Shown here one piece after another: positions 7,529-16,411 of a DNA stretch of 64,000 nt. Within the stretch, counting starts at the first letter, position 1; every line of letters starts with the position of its first letter. The stretch lies in assembly GCA_016124455.1 (NCBI GenBank), contig WGNQ01000016.1:62001-126000 (forward strand), given 5' to 3'. Source of the DNA: Sideroxydans sp. GTDB lineage: Bacteria; Pseudomonadota; Gammaproteobacteria; Burkholderiales; Gallionellaceae. A program made the position numbers and the translations under genes. Below the pieces are notes generated by a model. That model searched no databases, had not been told where the DNA came from, and saw nothing but the letters and a program-made list of their open reading frames with translations.

Positions 7529-9481
7529 ATGTATGAACAGATCTCGCACTCCCTGCTGAATGAAATACTGATCGCGCTCAAGCCCGAAATCAAATACCAG
7601 AACCTGCAGCATTTCTATACGCGCCTGGGCGCCAACTTCTATGCGATTTATTCGCTGTTCACGACACTCTACGGCGATCGCCCCGACTTCCGGAAACAGA
7701 TACAGCGATTGGTGGAAACCATGGCCCGCCAATACATACGCAGGCCACAGCATCTCAGGAAGACCGACCTCGCCAGGGAAAAAAACCATAACTGGTTCCT
7801 GAGCCAGCAATGGGTGGGCATGGCGCTTTACTGCGACGGCTTTGCCGGCGACCTGCAGGGCATGCAATCCAAACTGCACTACCTGCAAGACCTCGGAATT
7901 AACCTGGTACACATCATGCCCATGATGGACTGCCCGGAAGGCAAGAGTGACGGCGGCTATGCAGTCCGGGATTTCCGCAAGATCGACAGCCGTTTCGGCA
8001 CCCTCGACGACCTCGACAACCTGGCTGCCAACCTGAAAAAACGCGGCATGCTGCTGACGCTGGATGTCGTGGTCAACCACACCTCCGACCAGCATGAGTG
8101 GGCGCAAAAAGCACGCGCCGGCGACCAGGCATTCCAGGACTATTACTTCACCTTCGACGACCGGCAGGTCCCGGACATGTACGAGGAATCCATGCCGGAA
8201 GTTTTTCCGGAGACCGCCCCCGGAAACTTCACCTGGGATGAAGCGATGGGCAAATGGGTGATGACCGTATTCAACAGCTTCCAGTGGGACCTGAACTACC
8301 GCAACCCGGCGGTATTCATCGAAATGCTCGACATCGTCCTGTTCTGGGCCAATCGCGGCACCGACATCCTGCGCCTCGATGCGGTCGCCTTCCTGTGGAA
8401 GAAAATGGGCGGCACCTGCCAGAATGAGCGCGAGGCACACCTCATCCTGCAATTGATGAAAGATTGCTGCCAGGTCACCGCCCCCGGCGTCCTGTTTATT
8501 GCGGAAGCCATCGTTGCGCCCACCGAGATCATCAAATATTTCGGCGAGGACGCCATCAACGCCAAGGAATGCGAGATCGCCTATAACGCAACGTTCATGG
8601 CGCTGCTCTGGGAGGCGGTGGCCACCCGGAACGCCACCCTGCTCAACAGGGGGATACACAGCATTCCCGAAAAACTGGAGCGCGCCACCTGGCTCAACTA
8701 TGTACGCTGTCACGATGACATCGGCTGGGGGTTCAGCGATGCCGATATCGTGGCCGCAGGCTACCAGCCCCAGGCGCACCGGAAATTCCTGGTCGACTAT
8801 TTCACCGGAAACTTCCCGGGATCCCGTGCTACCGGGCTCGCGTTCGGGAAAAACGAGAAGACCGGCGATGCACGTATTTCTGGTGCACTGGCATCACTCG
8901 CCGGGCTGGAGGGTGCGCTCGCAGAAAACAGCCCGGAGTCGATCGATGCCGCGATCAAAACCATACTGCTGCTGCACAGCATGATTCTGTCGTTTGGCGG
9001 CATACCGCTGCTCTATTACGGGGATGCCATCGGCACGCTGAACGACGACTCCTACCTCAACGACGAACACAAAAGCAACGATAATCGCTGGATACACCGC
9101 CCGCATCTGGACTGGAACAAGGCAGACCGGAGGACACAGCCGGGGACGACCGAGCATGCGATCTTCAGCGCCCTGAAGAAACTGATTTCCCTGCGCAAGG
9201 AGATCCCCGCCTTTGCGGACAGGATCAATCGCGAGCTGCTGGACGTGGACAATCCGCATTTTTTTGTCTTCTCGCGTTTTGACCAGAGCAACAGCAGCCC
9301 CAGGATACTGGTCATCGGGAATTTTGATTCCGAGCCCCAGCCTCTCGGGCTGGATGCGTTGCGGCGCAAGGGATTCTTCCAGTACGAGTCGGTCCGCGAC
9401 TTGTGCACGGGAGAAACGTTGCCCACGACGGGCAATGAACTCATGATCCCGGCGCTATCGTTCTACTGGCTGCAAACCTGA
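7529..9481 (+). CDS. Amylosucrase-like GH13 glucosyltransferase
   Basis: 650 residues, close to amylosucrase of Neisseria polysaccharea (about 636). Resemblance runs over the whole chain, including the N-terminal helical domain, the DGGYAVRDFRKID segment, LNDDSYLNDEHKSND and SRWAHRP-like NRWIHRP. The GH13 catalytic triad is intact: nucleophile Asp284 (ILRLDAVAF), acid/base Glu326 (FIAEAIV) and transition-state Asp396 (VRCHDDIGW). Known members make an alpha-1,4-glucan from sucrose and release fructose, or hydrolyse sucrose. Sucrose hydrolase is therefore the main alternative. No signal peptide is seen, so it is probably cytoplasmic. It suggests sucrose and glycogen-like storage metabolism in this organism. 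Confidence 0.85.
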   Translation: MYEQISHSLLNEILIALKPEIKYQNLQHFYTRLGANFYAIYSLFTTLYGDRPDFRKQIQRLVETMARQYIRRPQHLRKTDLAREKNHNWFLSQQWVGMALYCDGFAGDLQGMQSKLHYLQDLGINLVHIMPMMDCPEGKSDGGYAVRDFRKIDSRFGTLDDLDNLAANLKKRGMLLTLDVVVNHTSDQHEWAQKARAGDQAFQDYYFTFDDRQVPDMYEESMPEVFPETAPGNFTWDEAMGKWVMTVFNSFQWDLNYRNPAVFIEMLDIVLFWANRGTDILRLDAVAFLWKKMGGTCQNEREAHLILQLMKDCCQVTAPGVLFIAEAIVAPTEIIKYFGEDAINAKECEIAYNATFMALLWEAVATRNATLLNRGIHSIPEKLERATWLNYVRCHDDIGWGFSDADIVAAGYQPQAHRKFLVDYFTGNFPGSRATGLAFGKNEKTGDARISGALASLAGLEGALAENSPESIDAAIKTILLLHSMILSFGGIPLLYYGDAIGTLNDDSYLNDEHKSNDNRWIHRPHLDWNKADRRTQPGTTEHAIFSALKKLISLRKEIPAFADRINRELLDVDNPHFFVFSRFDQSNSSPRILVIGNFDSEPQPLGLDALRRKGFFQYESVRDLCTGETLPTTGNELMIPALSFYWLQT

Positions 9482-9495
9482 TCAATTGCAGATCG

Positions 9496-10887
9496 TCATC
9501 CGGACTTCATCCCCGGATGGTGCAAACAGTCAAGTGCAGCCAGCTTGTAGCACTCGGCCAGCGTCGGGTAATTGAACACATTGCTGATCAGGTCGTTGAC
9601 CGTCCCATTGAGGTTCATCACCAGCTGCCCGATATGCACCAGCTCGCTGGCGTTTTCGCCGACGATATGTACCCCGAGCAGCTTGCGGGTGCGCGCATCC
9701 ACCACCAGTTTCAGCATCCCGTTATCGTCACCGATAATCTGCCCCCGCGCACTGTCGTTGAACCAGCTGCGGCCAACGACAAAGTCGATACCGGCCCTGG
9801 CTGCTTCCTTGTCGGTAATGCCCACCCAGGAAATTTCCGGGATGGTATAGATCGCCATGGGCAGATTCTCCGCCATGGCGAATGCCTCCCCCCGGAAGGC
9901 GTGCAGCACGGCCGAACGCCCCTGCTCCATGCCGGTTGCCGCCAGCGCCGGCCAGCCGATCAGGTCGCCCACGGCATAGATATGCGGCACGTTGCTCTGA
10001 AAATGCTCGTTCACCTTCAGCCAGCCGTTCTCGACCTGCAGCCCGGCCTGCTCCACATTCAGGCTGGACCAGTTGGGCTCACGGCCCTGCGCATAGAGCA
10101 CGGCATCGGCATGCAATTGTTCGCCGCTTTCAAGTTGCGTCAGCGTGCCGTTGGCCAGCTTGCTGATGGAGGCCACTTTTTTCTGCATGTGGAATTCCAC
10201 GCCCAGCGAGAGGAACGATTCCGCCAGTACATTCACCACGTCTTCGCTCAGGTAGGACAGGATTTGCGGATGCGAATCGACCACGGTTACGGCGACACCG
10301 AGGGTGGCGAAGATGGAAACAAATTCACAGGCGATGACCCCGCCGCCCACCACCAGCAGCCGGTCGGGCAACTGTTTGATGTTGAGGATCGAGGTGGAAT
10401 CCAGTACGGTTTTTTTATCGAACGGGATGTGTGCCGGGCGGCGCGGCCGCGACCCCGTCGCCAGCACAATGATATCGGCGGAAAATTTGCGCAGGTTTCC
10501 TGCCGCATCCTTTACTTCCAGCGTATGTGCATCGAAAAATGACGCCTCACCGGCGATCAGACTCACTCCCGATTTCAGCAGCCGCTGCAGGATGACCGAC
10601 TCCTGCATGGTAATTACCATATTTTTGCGGCGCACGGCATTGGCCAGCAGGCCATTCTCATTGGCGCGCTGCTTGACGCTGTCGCGCATACCCATGCTGC
10701 CCAGCCTGGACAAGCCATACGCCGCTTCGCGCATTGCCTTGCTCGGGATGGTTCCTGTCTGCAGGCCGGCACCGCCCAGCCTGGGCTTGCGCTCGATGAT
10801 GGCAACCTTCTTGCCCATGCGCGCAGCCTGCCAGGCGGCATGCTGCCCGGCAGGGCCGGAGCCAACAATCAATACGTCATAACCCAT
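9496..10887 (-). CDS. sthA: Soluble pyridine nucleotide transhydrogenase
   Basis: 463 residues, as in E. coli SthA (466). It is a cytosolic flavoprotein of the dihydrolipoamide dehydrogenase fold that exchanges hydride between NADPH and NAD. The N-terminal FAD site is VLIVGSGPAGQHAA. The redox-active cysteine pair of the disulfide reductases is replaced by LQTGTIPSKAMREA, the SthA hallmark. A second Rossmann motif, LLVVGGGVIACEF, binds NAD(P). The C-terminal dimerisation domain includes VHIVGENASELVHIGQ. The gene converges on the amylosucrase gene, with 14 bases between stops. Confidence 0.93.
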   Translation of the reverse strand: MGYDVLIVGSGPAGQHAAWQAARMGKKVAIIERKPRLGGAGLQTGTIPSKAMREAAYGLSRLGSMGMRDSVKQRANENGLLANAVRRKNMVITMQESVILQRLLKSGVSLIAGEASFFDAHTLEVKDAAGNLRKFSADIIVLATGSRPRRPAHIPFDKKTVLDSTSILNIKQLPDRLLVVGGGVIACEFVSIFATLGVAVTVVDSHPQILSYLSEDVVNVLAESFLSLGVEFHMQKKVASISKLANGTLTQLESGEQLHADAVLYAQGREPNWSSLNVEQAGLQVENGWLKVNEHFQSNVPHIYAVGDLIGWPALAATGMEQGRSAVLHAFRGEAFAMAENLPMAIYTIPEISWVGITDKEAARAGIDFVVGRSWFNDSARGQIIGDDNGMLKLVVDARTRKLLGVHIVGENASELVHIGQLVMNLNGTVNDLISNVFNYPTLAECYKLAALDCLHHPGMKSG

Positions 10888-11115
10888 TGCGCCTTCTCCC
10901 GGGATGCATTGACAGAAAAATCCGCGCCGAACGGAAATGAATTTTTCGGCAGGCAGGTTTGATTATGCCGTTTTTATTGCCAAATACCATCTAGAATAAT
11001 CCTCGTGCGTACAATGCCGACCCCAAACAGATCAGCCGGGAATTCGTGGTGCTGGCTGCAACGCGCGCAATCACCGTTACCCATGCCGTCAGATTCATGC
11101 AAAGGAGACTAGGCC

Positions 11116-12150
11116 ATGCGCTATCGCTTATTGGGGAATACCGGACTCTATGTTTCGGAGTTATGCCTGGGAACCATGACCTTCGGCGCCCAGGGGTTCT
11201 GGGAAGTCATGGGCGGGCTGCAGCAAACCGAGGTCGACCAGCTGGTACGCACCTCATTTGACCGGGGCATTAATTTTTTTGATACCGCCAATGTCTACTC
11301 ACTGGGCGAGTCGGAAAAACTGCTGGGGCAGGCCATTAAAAATACCGGCTTGCCGCGAGATGAAATCGTGGTCGCCACCAAATCGACCGGCATCATGAAT
11401 GAGTCACCCAACGGGCGCGGGCAATCGCGTTTTCATATCTTCAACGAGGTGGATGCCAGCCTCAGGCGCCTGCAACTGGATCACATCGACCTCTACCAGC
11501 TGCATGGCTTTGATCCGCTGACGCCTTTCGAGGAATCGCTATCCGCGCTCAACGACCTGGTGAAGTCCGGCAAGATCCGTTACATCGGCCTGTGCAATAT
11601 GGCGGCCTGGCAAATCATGAAAGCCCTGGCGGTTTCCAGGCAACACGGCTGGAGCGAGTTTGCCAGCGTGCAGGCTTACTACTCCATTGCCGGGCGCGAC
11701 CTCGAGCGCGAAATATTCCCGCTGGTTGAGGACCAGAAACTCGGGCTGATGGCGTGGAGCCCGCTAGCCGGTGGCTTCCTGTCCGGGAAATTCAGGCGCG
11801 ACCAGGCAGCTCCCGCCGGCGCACGCCGTACCGATTTTGACTTTCCGCCGCTGAACAAGGAACGAGCATTTGACTGTGTGGATGCGATGACGCCGATTGC
11901 CCGGGCACATGGCGTATCGGTTGCCCAGGTTGCACTGGCCTGGATATTAAGCAAGCGGCAAATATCGAGCATCATCATCGGCGCGCGACGCATGGAGCAG
12001 CTGACCGATAATCTGGCAGCCTGCAAACTGGTCTTGTCGGAAACAGAATTGGCCACACTCGACGCCATCAGCGCCCTGCCGCAGGAATATCCCGGATGGA
12101 TGCTCTCGTTCCAGGGCCAATACCGTGCAAAACCGCCGGTGAAGGAATGA
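11116..12150 (+). CDS. Aldo/keto reductase (YajO/YakC-like)
   Basis: 344 residues forming a single (beta/alpha)8 aldo/keto reductase. The N-terminal MRYRLLGNTGLYVSELCLGTM is typical of the AKR 11-13-like bacterial subgroup. The catalytic residues Asp and Tyr appear in NFFDTANVYSLGESE, with Lys in IVVATKS and His in DLYQLHGFD. The C-terminal NADPH-binding part is SSIIIGARRMEQLTDNL. It reduces unknown aldehydes or ketones with NADPH in the cytosol. AAAGGAG lies 10 bases before the ATG. It is divergent from sthA and stands alone. Confidence 0.9.
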   Translation: MRYRLLGNTGLYVSELCLGTMTFGAQGFWEVMGGLQQTEVDQLVRTSFDRGINFFDTANVYSLGESEKLLGQAIKNTGLPRDEIVVATKSTGIMNESPNGRGQSRFHIFNEVDASLRRLQLDHIDLYQLHGFDPLTPFEESLSALNDLVKSGKIRYIGLCNMAAWQIMKALAVSRQHGWSEFASVQAYYSIAGRDLEREIFPLVEDQKLGLMAWSPLAGGFLSGKFRRDQAAPAGARRTDFDFPPLNKERAFDCVDAMTPIARAHGVSVAQVALAWILSKRQISSIIIGARRMEQLTDNLAACKLVLSETELATLDAISALPQEYPGWMLSFQGQYRAKPPVKE

Positions 12151-12172
12151 CCCCGGACAGACAGGCTTGTGG

Positions 12173-14422
12173 TCAGTCCTGCTTCACGCAATCCACGTAG
12201 TATTTTGTTTCGCCGTTGTCTTCCGCCACCAGCCCGTGGATGTCAGTATCGAAGCCCGGAAAGCTCTGGTTGAATTCGCGTGCGAACTTGAGGTAGTCGA
12301 CGATGGTCTTGTTGAAACGCTCGCCCGGGATCAGCAGCGGGATACCCGGCGGATACGGGGTCAGCAACACCGCCGTAATGCGGCCTTCGAGCTGGTCGAT
12401 CTCGACGCGCTCGATCTCGTCATGCGCCATCCTGGCGAAAGCGTCGGATGGCTTCATCGCGGGCTGCATGTCCGACAGGTACATTTCGGTGGTCATCTTG
12501 GCGACGTTGTATTTCTTGTAGGTGTCGTGTATCTGCCGGCACAGGTCGCGCAGGCCGGTACGCTCGTAGCGCGGATGTGCCGCGGCGAACTCCGGCAGGA
12601 TGCGCCAGATCGGCGCATTCTTGTCGTAGTCGTCCTTGAACTGCTGCAGCGCGGCCAGCAGGGTGTTCCAGCGGCCCTTGGTAATGCCGATGGTAAACAT
12701 GATGAAGAACGAATACAGCCCGCACTTTTCCACGATCACACCATGCTCGGCCAGGTACTTGGTCACCATGGCCGCAGGGATGCCGCTGTCGGCGAAGTCG
12801 CCGTCCACGTCCAGTCCCGGGGTGATGATGGTGGCCTTGATCGGGTCCAGCATGTTGAAACCGGGCGCCAGCTTGCCGAAACCATGCCACTTGTCTTCGG
12901 CGGTCAGCATCCAGTCTTCGCGCGAACCGATGCCTTCTTCCGCAATCTTCTCCGGGCCCCACACCTTGAACCACCAGTCGGTACCGAATTCCTCGTCCAC
13001 CTTGCGCATGGCGCGCCGGAAATCCAGCGCTTCGGCAATCGATTCCGCCACCAGCGCCGTACCGCCCGGCGGCTCCATCATCGCCGCGGCGACGTCACAC
13101 GAGGCGATGATGGAATACTGCGGGCTGGTCGAGGTGTGCATCAGATAGGCTTCGTTGAACACGTGCCGGTTGAGCTTGCGCGATTGCGGTTCGCGCACCA
13201 GGATCTGCGATGCCTGCGACAAGCCGGCCAGCAACTTGTGCGTGGACTGGGTCGCAAAAATCATCGAAGAATCGGCAAGCGGCCGGTCGCGGCCGATGGC
13301 ATGCATGTCCTTGTAAAAGTCGTGGAATGCCGCATGCGGCAACCATGCCTCGTCGAAGTGCAGCGTATCGATCTTGCCGTCCAGCATCTGCTTCAGCGTT
13401 TCCACGTTGTACACCACCCCGTCGTAGGTGCTCTGGGTGATGGTCAGGATGCGCGGCTTCTTCGATTTGTCCTTGATGAAGGGGTTGGCATCGATCTTCT
13501 TCTGGATGTTTGCCGGCTCGAATTCCGATTTCGCGATCGGCCCGATGATGCCGTAGTGATTGCGCGTCGGCGTCAGAAACACCGGCACTGCACCGGTCAT
13601 CATGATCGCATGCAGTATCGACTTGTGGCAGTTGCGGTCCACCACCACGATGTCGTCGGGTGCCACGGTGGAATGCCAGACGATCTTGTTTGAGGTCGAG
13701 GTGCCGTTGGTCACGAAAAACAGGTGATCGGCATTGAAAATGCGGGCCGCGTTGCGCTCGCTTGCCGCCACCGGTCCGGTGTGGTCGAGCAACTGGCCGA
13801 GTTCATCCACCGCATTGCATACATCGGCGCGCAGCATGTTCTCGCCGAAAAACTGGTGGAACATCTGCCCCACCGGCGATTTCAGGAACGCCACCCCGCC
13901 GGAGTGCCCGGGACAATGCCAGGAGTAGGAGCCGTCCTGCGCGTAATGGGTGAGTGCGCGGAAGAACGGCGGCGCCAGCGAGTCCATGTAGGAGCGTGCT
14001 TCACGGATAATATGCCGCGCCACGAACTCGGGCGTGTCCTCGTGCATGTGAATGAAGCCGTGCAGCTCGCGCAGGATGTCGTTCGGGATATGGCGCGAGG
14101 TACGCGTCTCACCGTACAGGTAGATCGGGATGTCGGCATTGCGGAAACGGATTTCGGCGACGAAGGCGCGCAGGTTCTTCAGCGCGGCCTCGGTCTCCTC
14201 CTTGCTGCCGCCGCCGAACTCCTCGTCATCGATCGACAGCAAAAAGGCGGAAGCGCGGCTCTGCTGCTGGGCGAATGAAGTCAGGTCGCCGTAGCTGGTC
14301 ACACCCAGCACTTCCATGCCTTCCGATTCGATGGCTGCGGCCAGCGCACGGATGCCGAGCCCGCTGGCGTTTTCCGAGCGGAAGTCCTCGTCGATGATGA
14401 TGATGGGAAACCTGAATTTCAT
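12173..14422 (-). CDS. PLP-dependent lysine/arginine/ornithine decarboxylase
   Basis: 749 residues, the size of the large fold-type I basic amino-acid decarboxylases (E. coli LdcI, SpeF, AdiA). It has an N-terminal response-regulator-like wing domain (about 1-150) and a PLP domain with GSYSWHCPGHSGGVAF and FFVTNGTSTSNK. The PLP-binding lysine is Lys396 in QSTHKLLAGLSQAS, with LHFDEAWLPHAAF upstream supplying the Asp that contacts the pyridine nitrogen. A C-terminal domain with LLTPYPPGIPLLIPGE follows. It releases CO2 from a basic amino acid to give cadaverine, putrescine or agmatine. The substrate cannot be read from the sequence; no antiporter gene is adjacent, which argues against a dedicated acid-resistance pair. 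Confidence 0.92.
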   Translation of the reverse strand: MKFRFPIIIIDEDFRSENASGLGIRALAAAIESEGMEVLGVTSYGDLTSFAQQQSRASAFLLSIDDEEFGGGSKEETEAALKNLRAFVAEIRFRNADIPIYLYGETRTSRHIPNDILRELHGFIHMHEDTPEFVARHIIREARSYMDSLAPPFFRALTHYAQDGSYSWHCPGHSGGVAFLKSPVGQMFHQFFGENMLRADVCNAVDELGQLLDHTGPVAASERNAARIFNADHLFFVTNGTSTSNKIVWHSTVAPDDIVVVDRNCHKSILHAIMMTGAVPVFLTPTRNHYGIIGPIAKSEFEPANIQKKIDANPFIKDKSKKPRILTITQSTYDGVVYNVETLKQMLDGKIDTLHFDEAWLPHAAFHDFYKDMHAIGRDRPLADSSMIFATQSTHKLLAGLSQASQILVREPQSRKLNRHVFNEAYLMHTSTSPQYSIIASCDVAAAMMEPPGGTALVAESIAEALDFRRAMRKVDEEFGTDWWFKVWGPEKIAEEGIGSREDWMLTAEDKWHGFGKLAPGFNMLDPIKATIITPGLDVDGDFADSGIPAAMVTKYLAEHGVIVEKCGLYSFFIMFTIGITKGRWNTLLAALQQFKDDYDKNAPIWRILPEFAAAHPRYERTGLRDLCRQIHDTYKKYNVAKMTTEMYLSDMQPAMKPSDAFARMAHDEIERVEIDQLEGRITAVLLTPYPPGIPLLIPGERFNKTIVDYLKFAREFNQSFPGFDTDIHGLVAEDNGETKYYVDCVKQD

Positions 14423-14554
14423 ATAGCGCTCCTCACTGGAGAATTGCTGCCGGGCAGCGTGTTGGCGCGGATTGTCGCAGATTTTTCCGGCGATGGGGGA
14501 ATATGGAAAGAAGCGGCTATGCGTATGGCCGGAAGTGGCCAGCCGGTGCAGGCA

Positions 14555-15121
14555 TCAGATTTTGGGCAGCGTCACGCCGGCCTGCCCCTGATACTTGCCG
14601 CCGCGGTCCTTGTACGAGGTCTCGCAGACCTCGTCCGACTCGAAAAACAGTACCTGCGCCACACCCTCATTGGCGTAGATTTTTGCCGGCAGCGGCGTGG
14701 TATTGGAGAATTCCAGCGTGACATAGCCTTCCCATTCCGGCTCGAACGGGGTGACGTTGACGATAATGCCGCAGCGCGCATAGGTGCTCTTGCCGAGGCA
14801 GATGGTCAGCACATTGCGCGGGATGCGGAAATATTCCACGGTACGCGCCAGCGCGAAGGAATTCGGCGGAATCACGCAGTAGTCGGCCTCGACATTCACG
14901 AACGAGTCCGGGTCGAAGTTCTTCGGGTCGACGATGGTGCTGTTGATATTGGTAAACAGCTTGAATTCGCGCGAGCAGCGGATATCGTAGCCATAGGACG
15001 AAGTACCGTAAGACACGATTTTCTGGCCATTCACCTCTTTTACCTGGGTCGATGAAAACGGCTCGATCATGCCGTGCTGCTCTGCCATGCGGCGTATCCA
15101 CTTGTCCGACTTGATACTCAT
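14555..15121 (-). CDS. dcd: dCTP deaminase
   Basis: 188 residues (E. coli Dcd 193). It converts dCTP to dUTP, which after dUTPase action feeds dUMP to ThyA. The start [15 protein letters not shown], the SYGYDIRC motif, the [14 protein letters not shown] core with the active-site Glu in the following [15 protein letters not shown] segment, and the C-terminal [12 protein letters not shown] are all characteristic. It lies between the decarboxylase and apbC genes on the minus strand, 81 bases after apbC, and may be cotranscribed with it. Confidence 0.96.
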   Translation of the reverse strand: MSIKSDKWIRRMAEQHGMIEPFSSTQVKEVNGQKIVSYGTSSYGYDIRCSREFKLFTNINSTIVDPKNFDPDSFVNVEADYCVIPPNSFALARTVEYFRIPRNVLTICLGKSTYARCGIIVNVTPFEPEWEGYVTLEFSNTTPLPAKIYANEGVAQVLFFESDEVCETSYKDRGGKYQGQAGVTLPKI

Positions 15122-15202
15122 TCATTCCTCGCTATGGTTAGCCGCGACTCCGCCCGGACAAGCCCGTCAGTGCCCGTCCGCGAAGCCGCAATACATCCGT
15201 GA

Positions 15203-16297
15203 TCAGGTATTCTGAACAACGATCTTGGGGAAAGCCGCGCTGTGGTCCTGTGCCATTTCCGCCACCTTCACCGCCAGGCGGCGCGCAATCTGCTTGTATA
15301 CCTTGGCGATCTGGCCGTCCGGATCGACCACCACGGTCGGCGTGCCGGAATCGGCCTGCTCGCGGATGCGGATGTCCAGCGGCAGCGAGCCGAGGAATTC
15401 CGTATTGTAGTCGGCGCACATTTTCTCGCCGCCGCCGGCGCCGAAAATATGTTCCTCGTGCCCGCACTTGGAGCAGATATGGGTGCTCATGTTCTCGACG
15501 ATGCCGAGGATCTTGATATCCACCTTCTCGAACATTTTCAGGCCTTTTTTCGCATCCAGCAGCGCGATGTCCTGCGGCGTGGTGACGATCACCGCTCCGG
15601 TCACCGGCACCTTCTGCGCCAGCGTAAGCTGAATGTCGCCGGTACCCGGCGGCAGGTCGACCAGCAGGTAATCCAGGTTGTCCCATTTGGTCTGGCGCAA
15701 CAGCTGGTCCAGCGCCTGGGTCGCCATCGGGCCGCGCCAGATCATCTGGGCGTCATCGCCCTCGATCATGAAACCGATGGACATCGCCTGCAGGCCATGC
15801 CCTTGCATCGGCTCGATCGACTGGCCGTCTTTCGATTGCGGGCGGCCGCTGATGCCGAGCATGGTGGGCTGCGACGGGCCGTATATATCGGCATCCAGGA
15901 TACCTACGCGCGCACCTTCTGCCGCCAGCGCCAAGGCCAGGTTGACGGTAGTGGTCGACTTGCCGACGCCACCCTTGCCCGAAGCCACGGCGATAATGTT
16001 CTTCACGCCGTCGACGAGTTTGACGCCGCGCTGCACCGCATGGGGCACCACCTTGCTGCTCACGCTTGCCGTCACCTTGCCCACGCCCGGCAGGCTGGCA
16101 CGCAGATGGTTTTCCACCTGCAACTTGATTTCGTCCACTACGCTTTTCGCGGGATAGCCCAAAAGAATGTCGAGCGACACGTTGCCACCATCGATCTTGA
16201 TATTCTTCACCGACTTGCCGCTGACGAAATCCTTCTTCGTGTTCGGGTCGGTCAGTTGTTTCAGTGCGCCTTGCACATCGGCTTCAGTAAAACTCAT
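15203..16297 (-). CDS. apbC: ApbC/Mrp iron-sulfur cluster carrier ATPase
   Basis: 364 residues when started at the ATG at 16297, which has a GGAG ribosome-binding site and yields the family N-terminus MSFTEADVQ. An upstream in-frame ATG at 16321 adds eight residues without support. Residues 1-80 form the MIP18/DUF59-like domain. The deviant Walker A is ASGKGGVGKSTTTVN, followed by GILDADIYGPSQPTML. The CSKCGH pair near residue 280 supplies the bridging cluster cysteines. It delivers [4Fe-4S] clusters to apoproteins in the cytosol, useful here given the many Fe-S hydrogenase subunits. It is divergent from metG. Confidence 0.94.
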   Translation of the reverse strand: MSFTEADVQGALKQLTDPNTKKDFVSGKSVKNIKIDGGNVSLDILLGYPAKSVVDEIKLQVENHLRASLPGVGKVTASVSSKVVPHAVQRGVKLVDGVKNIIAVASGKGGVGKSTTTVNLALALAAEGARVGILDADIYGPSQPTMLGISGRPQSKDGQSIEPMQGHGLQAMSIGFMIEGDDAQMIWRGPMATQALDQLLRQTKWDNLDYLLVDLPPGTGDIQLTLAQKVPVTGAVIVTTPQDIALLDAKKGLKMFEKVDIKILGIVENMSTHICSKCGHEEHIFGAGGGEKMCADYNTEFLGSLPLDIRIREQADSGTPTVVVDPDGQIAKVYKQIARRLAVKVAEMAQDHSAAFPKIVVQNT

Positions 16298-16411
16298 TGG
16301 GTTGCTCCAGACAAAAACCATTTAAGGACAGGCATTCTACCCAAGATTCCACCCCACGCCTATAGCGCGAGTTTGCTACAATTGCCGCACTTTTAGAGAG
16401 GTTTTGAATAC

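Noticed and set aside
9498-9520. Short inverted repeat CATCCGG/CCGGATG as shared terminator between amylosucrase and sthA genes
   Set aside because: It overlaps the sthA stop codon and has no T tract in either direction; repeat may simply reflect coding sequence.
12167-13693. 508-codon plus-strand open frame opposite the amino-acid decarboxylase
   Set aside because: Lies antisense to a full-length, motif-complete decarboxylase; translation is low-complexity His/Arg/Val-rich, as expected for a mirror frame in GC-rich DNA.
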